Shown in pieces: positions 6,523 through 13,288 of a DNA stretch of 14,830 nt. The stretch's first letter is position 1; every line of letters begins with the position of its first letter. The notes under the pieces were generated by a model that saw only the letters and a program-made list of their open reading frames with translations, was not told where the DNA came from and searched no databases. Position numbers and translations under genes: made by a program. This DNA is from an uncultured Dialister sp. (GTDB taxonomy: Bacteria > Bacillota > Negativicutes > Veillonellales > Dialisteraceae). The stretch lies in the NCBI RefSeq assembly GCF_900541605.1, contig NZ_UQKJ01000047.1, positions 1 through 14,830 of the forward strand. The letters run 5' to 3'.

Positions 6523-6792
6523 ATGGCAAAGAAGTCTATGTTGGAACGGGAGAAGAAGAGAGAACTCACCGTTCAGAAATATGCAGCCAAACGTCAGGCC
6601 CTGAAGGAAGCTAAGGACTGGGAAGCTCTTTCCAGACTGCCCCGCAACGCTTCTCCGACACGTCTGCATAATCGTTGCAAACTGACCGGCCGTCCCCACG
6701 GCTATATGCGTAAATTTGGAATCTGCCGTAACCAGTTCCGTGACCTGGCTTACAACGGCGACATTCCTGGAATTAAGAAAGCCAGCTGGTAA
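6523..6792 (+). CDS. rpsN: Small ribosomal subunit protein S14, long zinc-independent form
   Basis: S14 is a late-assembling protein of the 30S head. At 89 residues this is the long form, not the 61-residue zinc-ribbon form found at this locus in Bacillus. The two CxxC pairs of the zinc form are broken: Cys52 and Cys68 remain, but their partner positions are Thr and Gln (NRCKLTGRPHG and GICRNQF). The C-terminal half keeps TGRPHGYMRKFGICRNQFRD and the IPGIKKASW end. The ATG follows GGAGG (6513-6517). Zinc-independence is inferred from the missing cysteines. Confidence 0.97.
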   Translation: MAKKSMLEREKKRELTVQKYAAKRQALKEAKDWEALSRLPRNASPTRLHNRCKLTGRPHGYMRKFGICRNQFRDLAYNGDIPGIKKASW

Positions 6793-6812
6793 TTCGGGAG
6801 GAGGATTAAATA

Positions 6813-7211
6813 ATGGTAACAACCGATCCAATTGCGGATATGCTTACCCGTATTCGTAATGCGAACGATGCATATCATGATCATGTAGATATGCCTGCTT
6901 CTAAAATTAAGGCAGCTGTGCTCAAGATTTTAAAAGACGAAGGCTTTATCAAAAACGTAGAACAGATCGAAGTCGAAGGCCACAAGGAACTGCGTGTTTC
7001 CCTGAAATACGGTGCTAACCGTGAAAAGGTCATCAAAGGTCTGAAGAGAATTTCCAAACCGGGTCTCCGCGTCTATGCCAATAAGGAAGAACTCCCGAAG
7101 GTACTTGGCGGTCTCGGTATCGCAGTTATTTCCACATCCAAGGGCATTATGACTGACAAGGCTGCTCGCAGAGAAGGCCTTGGCGGCGAAGTTCTTGCGT
7201 TTGTCTGGTAA
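6813..7211 (+). CDS. rpsH: Small ribosomal subunit protein S8
   Basis: S8 binds helix 21 of 16S rRNA in the 30S platform; in E. coli it also represses the spc operon at a site near rplE. The 132-residue product starts with the family-typical TTDPIADMLTRIRNAN and ends with the signature GIAVISTSKGIMTDKAARRE and then GEVLAFVW. A doubled GGGAGGAGG (6796-6804) precedes the ATG. I do not see an S8-like RNA mimic in the short gaps around rplX-rplE, which are under 20 nt. Confidence 0.98.
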   Translation: MVTTDPIADMLTRIRNANDAYHDHVDMPASKIKAAVLKILKDEGFIKNVEQIEVEGHKELRVSLKYGANREKVIKGLKRISKPGLRVYANKEELPKVLGGLGIAVISTSKGIMTDKAARREGLGGEVLAFVW

Positions 7212-7228
7212 TCCGTTGGAGGTATAGA

Positions 7229-7771
7229 ATGTCAAGAATTGGCAAGAAACCTATTGCGGTCCCGGCTGGTGTGGAAGTCAAGATTGACGGCCATACAGTT
7301 ACCGTAAAGGGTCCGAAAGGCACACTTTCCCGTACACTGAATGAAGAAATGGACATTAAGATGGAAAACAATGAAATCATCGTTACCCGTCCTAATGACG
7401 ACATTAAGAATCGTTCCCTGCACGGACTGAACCGTACACTCATCAACAACATGGTTGTTGGTGTTACAAAGGGTTATGAAAAGAAACTCGAAATCCAGGG
7501 CGTCGGCTACAATGCCCAGATGCAGGGCAAAAACCTGAAACTGGCTCTCGGTTTCTCCCATCCGGTCATCATTACACCGCCGGAAGGCATCACCATCACA
7601 ACTCCTTCCTCTGTTGTCATCGTCGTATCCGGTGCAGATAAGGAACTGGTTGGCCAGGTAGCAGCTGAAATCCGCGCCTGGAGAGAACCGGAACCTTACA
7701 AAGGCAAGGGTATCCGTTATTCCGGTGAATACGTACGCCGTAAGGCTGGTAAGACCGGCGCAACAAAGTAA
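7229..7771 (+). CDS. rplF: Large ribosomal subunit protein L6
   Basis: L6 lies near the L7/L12 stalk base and the sarcin-ricin loop, where translational GTPases bind. The 180-residue protein starts MSRIGKKPIAVPAGVEV and has two duplicated alpha/beta domains. The C-terminal signature is EPYKGKGIRYSGEYVRRKAG. TTGGAGGT (7217-7224) is 5 nt or less from the ATG, a slightly tight but normal spacing. No anomalies. Confidence 0.98.
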   Translation: MSRIGKKPIAVPAGVEVKIDGHTVTVKGPKGTLSRTLNEEMDIKMENNEIIVTRPNDDIKNRSLHGLNRTLINNMVVGVTKGYEKKLEIQGVGYNAQMQGKNLKLALGFSHPVIITPPEGITITTPSSVVIVVSGADKELVGQVAAEIRAWREPEPYKGKGIRYSGEYVRRKAGKTGATK

Positions 7772-7789
7772 GACAGGAGGTAAAAGAAT

Positions 7790-8155
7790 ATGCGTAAAAA
7801 TGCAAGCAGAAATGCGGTTATTCGCCGTCATCTGCGTCTTCGTAAGAAAATCTCCGGTACTGCCGCTTGCCCGCGTCTCAATGTTTACAGATCTCTCGCT
7901 AACATTTATGCCCAGGTCATCGATGATGAAGCTGGCGTAACCCTGGTATCGGCTAATACCTTAGATAAAGAAATCAAAGCTCAGTTCCCCTATGGCGGAA
8001 ACGCTGAAGCCGCTAAGGCTGTAGGTGCTCTCGTTGCAAAACGGGCCCTGGAAAAGGGAATTGAAACTGTAGTGTTCGACCGCGGTGGTTATATCTATCA
8101 TGGCAGAGTGGCTGCTCTGGCTGAAGGTGCCCGCGAAGCCGGCCTGAAATTTTAA
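7790..8155 (+). CDS. rplR: Large ribosomal subunit protein L18
   Basis: L18 binds 5S rRNA with L5 and anchors it in the central protuberance. The 121-residue product has a basic N-terminus (RKNASRNAVIRRHLRLRKKI), the SGTAACPRLNVYRSLANIYA core and the C-terminal signature FDRGGYIYHGRVAALAEGAR with AGLKF at the end. The start is set by CAGGAGG (7774-7780), 9 nt before the ATG. Residue pattern and length fit the family. Confidence 0.97.
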   Translation: MRKNASRNAVIRRHLRLRKKISGTAACPRLNVYRSLANIYAQVIDDEAGVTLVSANTLDKEIKAQFPYGGNAEAAKAVGALVAKRALEKGIETVVFDRGGYIYHGRVAALAEGAREAGLKF

Positions 8156-8172
8156 GGTAAAGGAGATAGCAC

Positions 8173-8673
8173 ATGCCAAGATTTGAGAAAAAAGAATCCG
8201 ACTTACAGGAAAACGTCGTTTTCATCAACCGCGTTGCTAAAGTCGTAAAAGGCGGCCGCCGTTTTTCCTTCGCTGCAGTTGTAGTAGTCGGTGATGGCAA
8301 AGGTAAGGTAGGCGCAGGCCTGGGCAAGGCAGCCGAAGTTCCGGAAGCCATTCGCAAGGGCGTTGAAGACGCTAAGAAAAACATGATTACCGTTGCTCTG
8401 AAGAACGGAACCATTCCCCATCCTATGCTCGGCATCTATGGTGCAGGCAAGGTTATTATGAAACCGGCTGCTGAAGGTACCGGTATCAAAGCCGGCGGCC
8501 CGGTCCGTGCGGTACTCGCTCTCGCAGGCATTCGTAACATTCTGACCAAGTCCCTTGGCTCTTCTAACCCCATTAACATGGTTAGAGCTACCATGGACGG
8601 TCTCTCCAAGCTTGAAAATGCAGAAACTGTTGCAGCACTCCGCGGAAAGAGCCTGGACGAAATTTATAACTAA
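8173..8673 (+). CDS. rpsE: Small ribosomal subunit protein S5
   Basis: S5 is at the mRNA entry channel with S3 and S4 and influences decoding accuracy. The 166-residue protein has an N-terminal dsRNA-binding domain with the signature FINRVAKVVKGGRRFSFAAV and GDGKGKVGAGLGKAAEVPEA. The C-terminal S5 domain contains GPVRAVLALAGIRNILTKSLG. The spectinomycin-loop region (VVKGGRRF) looks normal. AAAGGAG (8159-8165) sets the ATG. The stop TAA leads straight into the unusual rpmD site. Confidence 0.98.
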   Translation: MPRFEKKESDLQENVVFINRVAKVVKGGRRFSFAAVVVVGDGKGKVGAGLGKAAEVPEAIRKGVEDAKKNMITVALKNGTIPHPMLGIYGAGKVIMKPAAEGTGIKAGGPVRAVLALAGIRNILTKSLGSSNPINMVRATMDGLSKLENAETVAALRGKSLDEIYN

Positions 8674-8684
8674 GGGGGCCCCTC
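8674..8684 (+). promoter_or_regulatory. Unusual G-run ribosome-binding site of rpmD
   Basis: Where nearly every other gene here has AGGAGG or a close variant, rpmD is preceded by GGGGG (8674-8678) running into CCCC (8679-8682) and then TC before the ATG at 8685. The G-run can still pair with the CCUCC of 16S rRNA through one G-U pair at a 6-nt spacing. The core GGGGCCCC (8675-8682) is self-complementary. A lower initiation rate or reliance on rpsE translation is inference. Confidence 0.5.
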
Positions 8685-8864
8685 ATGAAAGTTATTATTA
8701 CACTGAAAAAAAGCGTGATTGGCTCCAGACCTGAGCATATCGCTACTGTAAAGGCACTTGGCCTCCACAAGACCAATTCCTCTGTAGAAAAAGAACTTAC
8801 CCCACAGATTAAGGGCATGATTCACTCTGTCCGTCATCTGGTTGAATGCAAAGAAGCAGAATAA
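8685..8864 (+). CDS. rpmD: Large ribosomal subunit protein L30
   Basis: L30 is a small peripheral 50S protein present in many but not all bacteria. The translated frame gives 59 residues starting MKVIITLKKSVIGSRPEHIA. The family signature follows (TVKALGLHKTNSSVEKE, about 21-37), as does the IKGMIHSVRHLVE C-terminus. Its place between rpsE and rplO is the standard one. The start is 11 nt after the rpsE stop and uses an atypical G-run ribosome-binding site. Identification is secure despite the small size. Confidence 0.96.
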   Translation: MKVIITLKKSVIGSRPEHIATVKALGLHKTNSSVEKELTPQIKGMIHSVRHLVECKEAE

Positions 8865-8882
8865 TACGAAGGAGGTGCACTG

Positions 8883-9329
8883 ATGAAACTTCATGAACTG
8901 AAACCGGCAGAAGGCTCCACAAGAGCACGTCGTCGTGTAGGCAGAGGCCTCGGCAGCGGCATGGGCAAACAGGCCACCCGCGGTGCCAAGGGCCAGCATG
9001 CAAGAACCGGTCATTCCGGTGGTCCCCGTCCGGGATTTGAAGGCGGCCAGATGCCTCTGTACCGTCGCCTCCCGAAGCGCGGATTCAAAAATGTATTAGC
9101 TAAGGAATATGCAGTTGTTAATGTTGAACAGCTGAACCGTTTCGATGACAATGCCGTAGTAGATCCGGCTGCCCTCGTTGAAGCAGGTATCCTGAAAAAC
9201 GTTCTCGATGGTGTACGTGTACTGGGTGACGGTGAACTGTCCAAGGCTCTGACCGTAAGAGCTCAGGGATTCTCCAAAACCGCCCAGCAGAAAATCGAAG
9301 CAGCAGGTGGAAAAGTAGAGGTGATCTGA
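8883..9329 (+). CDS. rplO: Large ribosomal subunit protein L15
   Basis: L15 is a late 50S assembly protein with a long Gly/Arg-rich N-terminal extension that threads through 23S rRNA. The 148-residue product has that extension at about 1-65 (RRRVGRGLGSGMGKQATRG, then GHSGGPRPGFEGGQMPLYRR). The globular C-terminal domain ends in the signature-like GFSKTAQQKIEAAGGKVEVI. GAAGGAGGT (8868-8875) sets the ATG. One base separates its stop from the secY start, and the last codons carry the secY ribosome-binding site. Confidence 0.97.
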   Translation: MKLHELKPAEGSTRARRRVGRGLGSGMGKQATRGAKGQHARTGHSGGPRPGFEGGQMPLYRRLPKRGFKNVLAKEYAVVNVEQLNRFDDNAVVDPAALVEAGILKNVLDGVRVLGDGELSKALTVRAQGFSKTAQQKIEAAGGKVEVI

Positions 9330-9330
9330 T

Positions 9331-10593
9331 ATGGGATCTGCTTTAGCAAACTTTTTTGCAAATAAAGAACTCAAAGATCGCATTCTTTTCACTTTCCTGA
9401 TGTTTGTCATCTTCCGTCTCGGGGTACATATCCCCGTGCCGGGGGTTGATTCATCGGTGATTGAAAGCCTGTTCACATCGGGTAACCTCTTCGGTTTCCT
9501 CGATCTCTTCGCCGGTGGTGCTCTCAGCAAATTCTCCATATTTGCCATGAGTATTACCCCATACATTAACTCATCCATTATTATGCAGCTCCTGACCGCC
9601 GTCATCCCTACCCTGGAAGAATGGAGAAAAGACGGTGCCGAAGGATACAAGAAAATCCAGAAGGTTACAAGATACTTCACTATTTTCCTGGCAGCTGTGC
9701 AGGCATTCGGTATGACCTATGCCCTGCGTATCAATAATGCTCTTGTTGATAACAGCTGGCTGTATTTTATTTTTGTTATCGTTGTCCTCACAGCAGGCAC
9801 CTGCCTCCTCATGTGGATTGGCGATAAGATTACGGAACATGGTATCGGCAATGGTATTTCCCTGATCATCTTCTGCGGTATCGTAGCCCGCTTCCCGCAG
9901 GCTATCTCCACCGTAGTGGATTATCTGAAAGTCGGTACGATTTCTCCGTTCCAGCTTCTCCTGTTCCTGGTGATTGCACTGGCCATGATTCTTATGGTTA
10001 TCGAAGTGAATGAAGGACAGAGAAGAATTCCTATCCAGTATGCCAAGCGCGTGATTGGACGCAGGATGTACGGCGGACATTCCACCTACCTGCCACTCAA
10101 AGTGAACCAGGCCGGCGTTATCCCCATCATCTTCGCTTCTTCCATTCTCATGCTGCCGATTACACTGGCCCAGTTCATTCATGTCAGCTGGGTACAGGCG
10201 GTGGGCAACTTCTTCGGATGGGGCACATGGCCAAATACCATCTGCTACGGTTTCCTCATTTTTATCTTCACCTACTTCTATACGGCGATTTCCGTCAATA
10301 TCAAAGATCTGGCAGATAATATGAAGAAATATGGCGGTTTTATCCCAGGCATCCGCCCAGGACAGCCGACCATGATGTATGTGGATAAGGTATTGTCCAG
10401 AATTACTCTGACCGGTGCCATTTTCCTGGCCTTCATTGCAATCCTTCCGAACTTCATCGGAAACATTACCGGCATCCAGGGGGTATACTTCGGTGGTACA
10501 TCCCTCCTCATTATTGTCGGTGTTGCACTGGATACCATGAGACAGGCCCAGTCGTATATGGTTACAAGAAACTATCAGGGCTTTATTAAATAA
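9331..10593 (+). CDS. secY: Preprotein translocase channel subunit SecY
   Basis: SecY is the membrane channel of the Sec translocon, working with SecE, SecG and SecA to export or insert proteins. The 420-residue protein shows about ten hydrophobic segments. TM1 is near 17-36 with GVHIPVPGVD (31-40), the plug region near 50-68 and TM2 near 70-90. The signature GIGNGISLIIF spans 171-181, and the YAKRVIGRRMYGGHSTYLPL loop near 237-256. The conserved GFIPGIRPGQPT is at 336-347 and GGTSLLIIVGVALD at 388-401. GAGGTGAT (9319-9326), inside rplO, precedes the ATG. The last codons and stop are followed by an imperfect second copy of themselves. Confidence 0.98.
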   Translation: MGSALANFFANKELKDRILFTFLMFVIFRLGVHIPVPGVDSSVIESLFTSGNLFGFLDLFAGGALSKFSIFAMSITPYINSSIIMQLLTAVIPTLEEWRKDGAEGYKKIQKVTRYFTIFLAAVQAFGMTYALRINNALVDNSWLYFIFVIVVLTAGTCLLMWIGDKITEHGIGNGISLIIFCGIVARFPQAISTVVDYLKVGTISPFQLLLFLVIALAMILMVIEVNEGQRRIPIQYAKRVIGRRMYGGHSTYLPLKVNQAGVIPIIFASSILMLPITLAQFIHVSWVQAVGNFFGWGTWPNTICYGFLIFIFTYFYTAISVNIKDLADNMKKYGGFIPGIRPGQPTMMYVDKVLSRITLTGAIFLAFIAILPNFIGNITGIQGVYFGGTSLLIIVGVALDTMRQAQSYMVTRNYQGFIK

Positions 10594-10609
10594 GGCTTTT
10601 GTTAAATAA
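10579..10609 (+). repeat. Tandem duplication at the secY 3' end
   Basis: GGCTTTATTAAATAA (10579-10593), which encodes the last residues and stop of SecY, is followed at once by GGCTTTTGTTAAATAA (10594-10609). The second copy differs by a one-base insertion and one substitution. It supplies a second TAA and leads into AAGGAG, the adk ribosome-binding site. It looks like a small slippage duplication that could allow the gap or the secY terminus to move. Confidence 0.7.
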
Positions 10610-10620
10610 GGAGTAGGGAT

Positions 10621-11274
10621 ATGTATATCTTATTAATGGGACCTCCCGGTGCCGGCAAAGGCACACAGGCAGAAAAACTCATTCGTGATTACGGCATCCC
10701 CCAGATTGCTACAGGCGACATGTTCCGTGCGGCTGTAAAATCAGGAACTGCTCTCGGCAAGGAAGCTAAAAGCTATATGGACAAGGGAGCCCTTGTTCCG
10801 GATAGTGTAACCGTGGGCATTGTGAAAGAAAGACTGGGGCAGGATGACTGCAAGAAGGGATGGATCCTTGATGGATTCCCCCGCACCACTGCCCAGGCTT
10901 CTGCCCTGGATGCCATTCTTCATGAACTGGGAATCCAGCTTACTGCTGTCATCGGTATCAAAGCAAACCGTGACGACATTATCAAGAGAGTAAGCGGCAG
11001 ACTGGTCTGCAAGAAATGCGGAGCTTCCTTCCACAAGGAATTCCGTCCGCCCAAGCAGCCAGGTATCTGCGATAACTGCGGCGGTGAATTGTACCAGCGG
11101 GCTGATGATAATGAAAAGACCATCTCCCAGCGGCTTGATGTGTATGAAAAATCCACAAAGCCCCTCATCGATTACTACAAAGTAAGCGGCCGGTACTACG
11201 AAATCGACGGAGACCAGTCCATGGACAAGGTGTATGAAGATATCAAGGCTGCCCTGAAGAAGGCTTCCAAATGA
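10621..11274 (+). CDS. adk: Adenylate kinase, zinc-type LID
   Basis: Adk interconverts ATP + AMP and 2 ADP in the cytoplasm. The 217-residue protein has the P-loop GPPGAGKGT at 7-15, the AMP-binding TGDMFRAA near 31-38 and DGFPRT at 84-89. The long LID domain carries four cysteines, C130-x2-C133 and C150-x2-C153, the zinc-binding pattern of Gram-positive-type adenylate kinases. AAGGAG (10608-10613) sets the ATG at 10621. The stop overlaps the map start (ATGA), so the two are coupled; pairing adk with map after secY is the common Firmicutes order. Confidence 0.98.
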   Translation: MYILLMGPPGAGKGTQAEKLIRDYGIPQIATGDMFRAAVKSGTALGKEAKSYMDKGALVPDSVTVGIVKERLGQDDCKKGWILDGFPRTTAQASALDAILHELGIQLTAVIGIKANRDDIIKRVSGRLVCKKCGASFHKEFRPPKQPGICDNCGGELYQRADDNEKTISQRLDVYEKSTKPLIDYYKVSGRYYEIDGDQSMDKVYEDIKAALKKASK

Positions 11275-12023
11275 TCATCATCCACACACCGGAAGAGATA
11301 GAGAAAATTGCCGCAGCCAGCCGTCTGACTGCGGATACTCTCTCTATGCTCGAAAAAGCAGTAAAGCCGGGCATGAGCACTCTTGAGCTTGACCATCTGG
11401 CTGAAAAATTCATCAGGGATCACGGCGGAGTCCCGGCGGAAAAGGGATATGAAGGATATCCCGGTTCCATCTGTGCTTCGGTAAATGATACCGTAGTCCA
11501 TGGAATTCCTTCTGCAAGAAAGATTTTAAAAAAAGGTGATATCATTTCAATCGATCTTGTGGTAGAATTAAATGGTTACATGGGTGATTCCTGTATCACT
11601 GTGCCTGTGGGACATACGAACAAGAAGAACATGCAGCTCATCAAAGCTACGGAAGGTGCCCTTTTTGCAGGGATCAAGCAGGCCGTAGTGGGCAACACGG
11701 TAGGTGACATCGGTCATGCGGTGGAGAGCTACGTGAAACCTTATGGGTATGGAGTCCTTAGGGAATATGTTGGCCACGGTATCGGAACGGATATGCACGA
11801 AGATCCGGAAATTCCGAATTACGGAACGCCAGGTCATGGGCCGCGTCTGGAAGAAGGCATGTGCATCTGCATTGAACCGATGATTACCATGGGCAGCGCA
11901 GATATCATCAGTCTTCGTGATGGCTGGGGTGTAGTGACAGCAGATGGAAAACCATCGGCTCACGTAGAACATACCATTGCCATTACTAAAGATGGTCCCA
12001 GAATTCTGACGCTCAGGGACTGA
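11271..12023 (+). CDS. map: Type I methionine aminopeptidase
   Basis: MAP removes the initiator methionine from nascent proteins after deformylation. The 250-residue protein is the short type Ia form without an N-terminal extension. The five expected metal ligands are all visible: Asp95, Asp106, His169, Glu202 and Glu233, in ISID, MGDSC, YVGHGIG, CIEPM and HVEHT. His77 in VVHGIP matches the conserved substrate-side histidine. The ATG lies in the ATGA overlap with adk, with GAAGAAGG (11256-11263) ahead. No KOW-domain gene lies between map and infA, unlike Bacillus. Confidence 0.98.
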   Translation: MIIIHTPEEIEKIAAASRLTADTLSMLEKAVKPGMSTLELDHLAEKFIRDHGGVPAEKGYEGYPGSICASVNDTVVHGIPSARKILKKGDIISIDLVVELNGYMGDSCITVPVGHTNKKNMQLIKATEGALFAGIKQAVVGNTVGDIGHAVESYVKPYGYGVLREYVGHGIGTDMHEDPEIPNYGTPGHGPRLEEGMCICIEPMITMGSADIISLRDGWGVVTADGKPSAHVEHTIAITKDGPRILTLRD

Positions 12024-12052
12024 TTTTCAGTTACCGGCGGACAGTATATATA
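12024..12052 (+). promoter_or_regulatory. Weak candidate promoter before infA
   Basis: TTTTCA (12024-12029) and TATATA (12047-12052) are separated by 17 nt in the 45-nt gap after map. Each matches four of six consensus positions of a sigma-A promoter. The gap is one of the larger ones in the operon, and infA has its own promoter in E. coli, which makes an internal start plausible. The match is weak and could be chance. Confidence 0.2.
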
Positions 12053-12068
12053 GCCAAAGGAGGCTCTC

Positions 12069-12290
12069 ATGAGCAAGGCAGACGTTATTGAACTGGAAGG
12101 CAAAGTAGTAGAAAAACTTCCAAACGCCATGTTCCGTGTTAAACTGGAAAACGGCGGCCATATTGTGCTGGCTACTATTTCCGGCAAAATGAGGATGAAT
12201 TTCATCCGTATACTGCCCGGAGATAAGGTAACCATCGAATTGACGCCCTACGATCTGGAGCACGGCAGGATTACCTATCGTTACAAGTAA
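12069..12290 (+). CDS. infA: Translation initiation factor IF-1
   Basis: IF-1 binds the 30S A site and supports initiation with IF-2 and IF-3. The 73-residue product is a single OB-fold domain. It starts MSKADVIELEGKVVEKLPNA and contains the signature ISGKMRMNFIRILPGDKVTIEL and the end LEHGRITYRYK. AAAGGAGG (12056-12063) precedes the ATG. Its place between map and rpmJ is standard in Firmicutes. Confidence 0.98.
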   Translation: MSKADVIELEGKVVEKLPNAMFRVKLENGGHIVLATISGKMRMNFIRILPGDKVTIELTPYDLEHGRITYRYK

Positions 12291-12306
12291 GTAAGGAGGA
12301 ACCAAG

Positions 12307-12420
12307 ATGAAAGTCAGACCGTCCGTTAAAAAGATGTGCGACAAGTGCAAGATCATCAAACGCAAAGGCCGTGTAATGGTCATTTGTGAAAATCCGAAAC
12401 ATAAGCAGAGACAAGGTTAA
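12307..12420 (+). CDS. rpmJ: Large ribosomal subunit protein L36, zinc form
   Basis: L36 is the smallest 50S protein. The frame from ATG 12307 gives 37 residues starting MKVRPSVKKMCDKCKIIKRK and ending NPKHKQRQG. It has the zinc-binding set Cys11, Cys14, Cys27 and His32, so this is the zinc-containing paralogue type. AAGGAGG (12293-12299) is 7 nt upstream. The short gap (22 nt) to rpsM leaves no room for an alpha-operon pseudoknot like that of E. coli. Confidence 0.97.
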   Translation: MKVRPSVKKMCDKCKIIKRKGRVMVICENPKHKQRQG

Positions 12421-12442
12421 TTAAAAGGAGGTTAAAGAGTAG

Positions 12443-12820
12443 ATGGCACGTATAGCTGGTGTAGACTTACCAAGAGATAAGCGCGTTGAGATCGGCTTAA
12501 CTTATATTTATGGAATTGGCCCCACTCTTTCCAAAGAAATCTTAAGCAAAGCAGGAATCAATCCTGATATCCGAGTTAGAGATCTGACTGAAGATGACGT
12601 TGCAAAAATCCGCAACGCCCTCGCTGACTACAAAGTCGAAGGTGATCTCCGTAGAGAAGAATCCCTCAACATTAAACGGCTCGTTGAAATTGGATCCTAT
12701 AGAGGCAGACGTCATCGTGAAGGCCTGCCGGTACGGGGACAGAGAACAAAGACCAATGCCCGTACACGCAAGGGACCGAAGAAGACAATTGCAGGTAAGA
12801 AGACTGCAACAAAGAAGTAA
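12443..12820 (+). CDS. rpsM: Small ribosomal subunit protein S13
   Basis: S13 is at the top of the 30S head, bridging to the 50S central protuberance and touching P-site tRNA through its C-terminal tail. The 125-residue product has MARIAGVDLPRDKRVEIGLT, the helix-hairpin-helix-like YIYGIGPTLSKEIL and the signature IGSYRGRRHREGLPVRGQRT near 92-111. A Lys-rich tail ends it (KKTIAGKKTATKK). AAAAGGAGG (12423-12431) lies 11 nt before the ATG, slightly long but the best choice. Confidence 0.98.
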   Translation: MARIAGVDLPRDKRVEIGLTYIYGIGPTLSKEILSKAGINPDIRVRDLTEDDVAKIRNALADYKVEGDLRREESLNIKRLVEIGSYRGRRHREGLPVRGQRTKTNARTRKGPKKTIAGKKTATKK

Positions 12821-12838
12821 TGTTGAAGGAGGGATACA

Positions 12839-13228
12839 ATGGCTACGGTAAAAACTAAAGCAAAAAGAAAAGAAAGAAAACATGTAGAATCCGGTGCAGC
12901 TCATATTCGTTCTACTTTCAACAACACGATTGTAACGATTACTGACTCCAACGGCAACACCATCGCCTGGGCATCTGCCGGTGGACTCGGATTCAAAGGC
13001 TCCCGCAAGAGCACACCATTCGCAGCACAGATGGCAGCAGAACAGGCTGCCAAGGTTGCTATTGACCAGGGCATGCGTTCCGCTGATGTCTTTGTAAAAG
13101 GACCGGGCGCAGGCCGTGAAGCAGCTATCCGTGCACTGCAGGCAGCAGGCATCGAAGTCAGCAGCATTAAGGACGTCACCCCGATTCCGCATAACGGCTG
13201 CCGTCCTCCGAAACGCAGAAGAGTATAA
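12839..13228 (+). CDS. rpsK: Small ribosomal subunit protein S11
   Basis: S11 lies on the 30S platform near the E site and the 3' end of 16S rRNA. The 129-residue protein has a basic N-terminus, HIRSTFNNTIVTITDSNGN near 22-40, VKGPGAGREAAIRAL and the signature DVTPIPHNGCRPPKRRRV. Asn119-Gly120 in the HNGC motif matches the site reported as isoaspartate in E. coli S11; whether it forms here is unknown. GAAGGAGGG (12825-12833) sets the ATG. The next gene is rpoA rather than rpsD. Confidence 0.98.
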   Translation: MATVKTKAKRKERKHVESGAAHIRSTFNNTIVTITDSNGNTIAWASAGGLGFKGSRKSTPFAAQMAAEQAAKVAIDQGMRSADVFVKGPGAGREAAIRALQAAGIEVSSIKDVTPIPHNGCRPPKRRRV

Positions 13229-13257
13229 TCTAGGTATATCCTTTCTGTTTCATTTTG

Positions 13258-13271
13258 GCGCCGCAAGGCGC
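13258..13271 (+). promoter_or_regulatory. GCAA-tetraloop hairpin before rpoA
   Basis: GCGCC (13258-13262) and GGCGC (13267-13271) pair perfectly around GCAA, a stable GNRA-type loop. The rpoA ribosome-binding site AGAAGGAGG starts right after it at 13272. There is no T-run, so it is not a terminator. It sits in the 60-nt gap between rpsK and rpoA, the longest gap between genes in the window. It may modulate rpoA translation or mark a processing point; that is inference. Confidence 0.45.
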
Positions 13272-13288
13272 AGAAGGAGGACTTTCGG

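Noticed and set aside
12421..12442. Alpha-operon S4-binding pseudoknot upstream of rpsM
   Set aside because: The gap is only 22 nt and mostly ribosome-binding site, too short for that structure, and rpsD is not in the operon.
13224..13229. Perfect TATAAT at the end of rpsK as an rpoA promoter -10
   Set aside because: It overlaps the rpsK Val-stop codons, and the bases 17 nt upstream (CCGTCC) do not resemble a -35 box; there is no TG extension.
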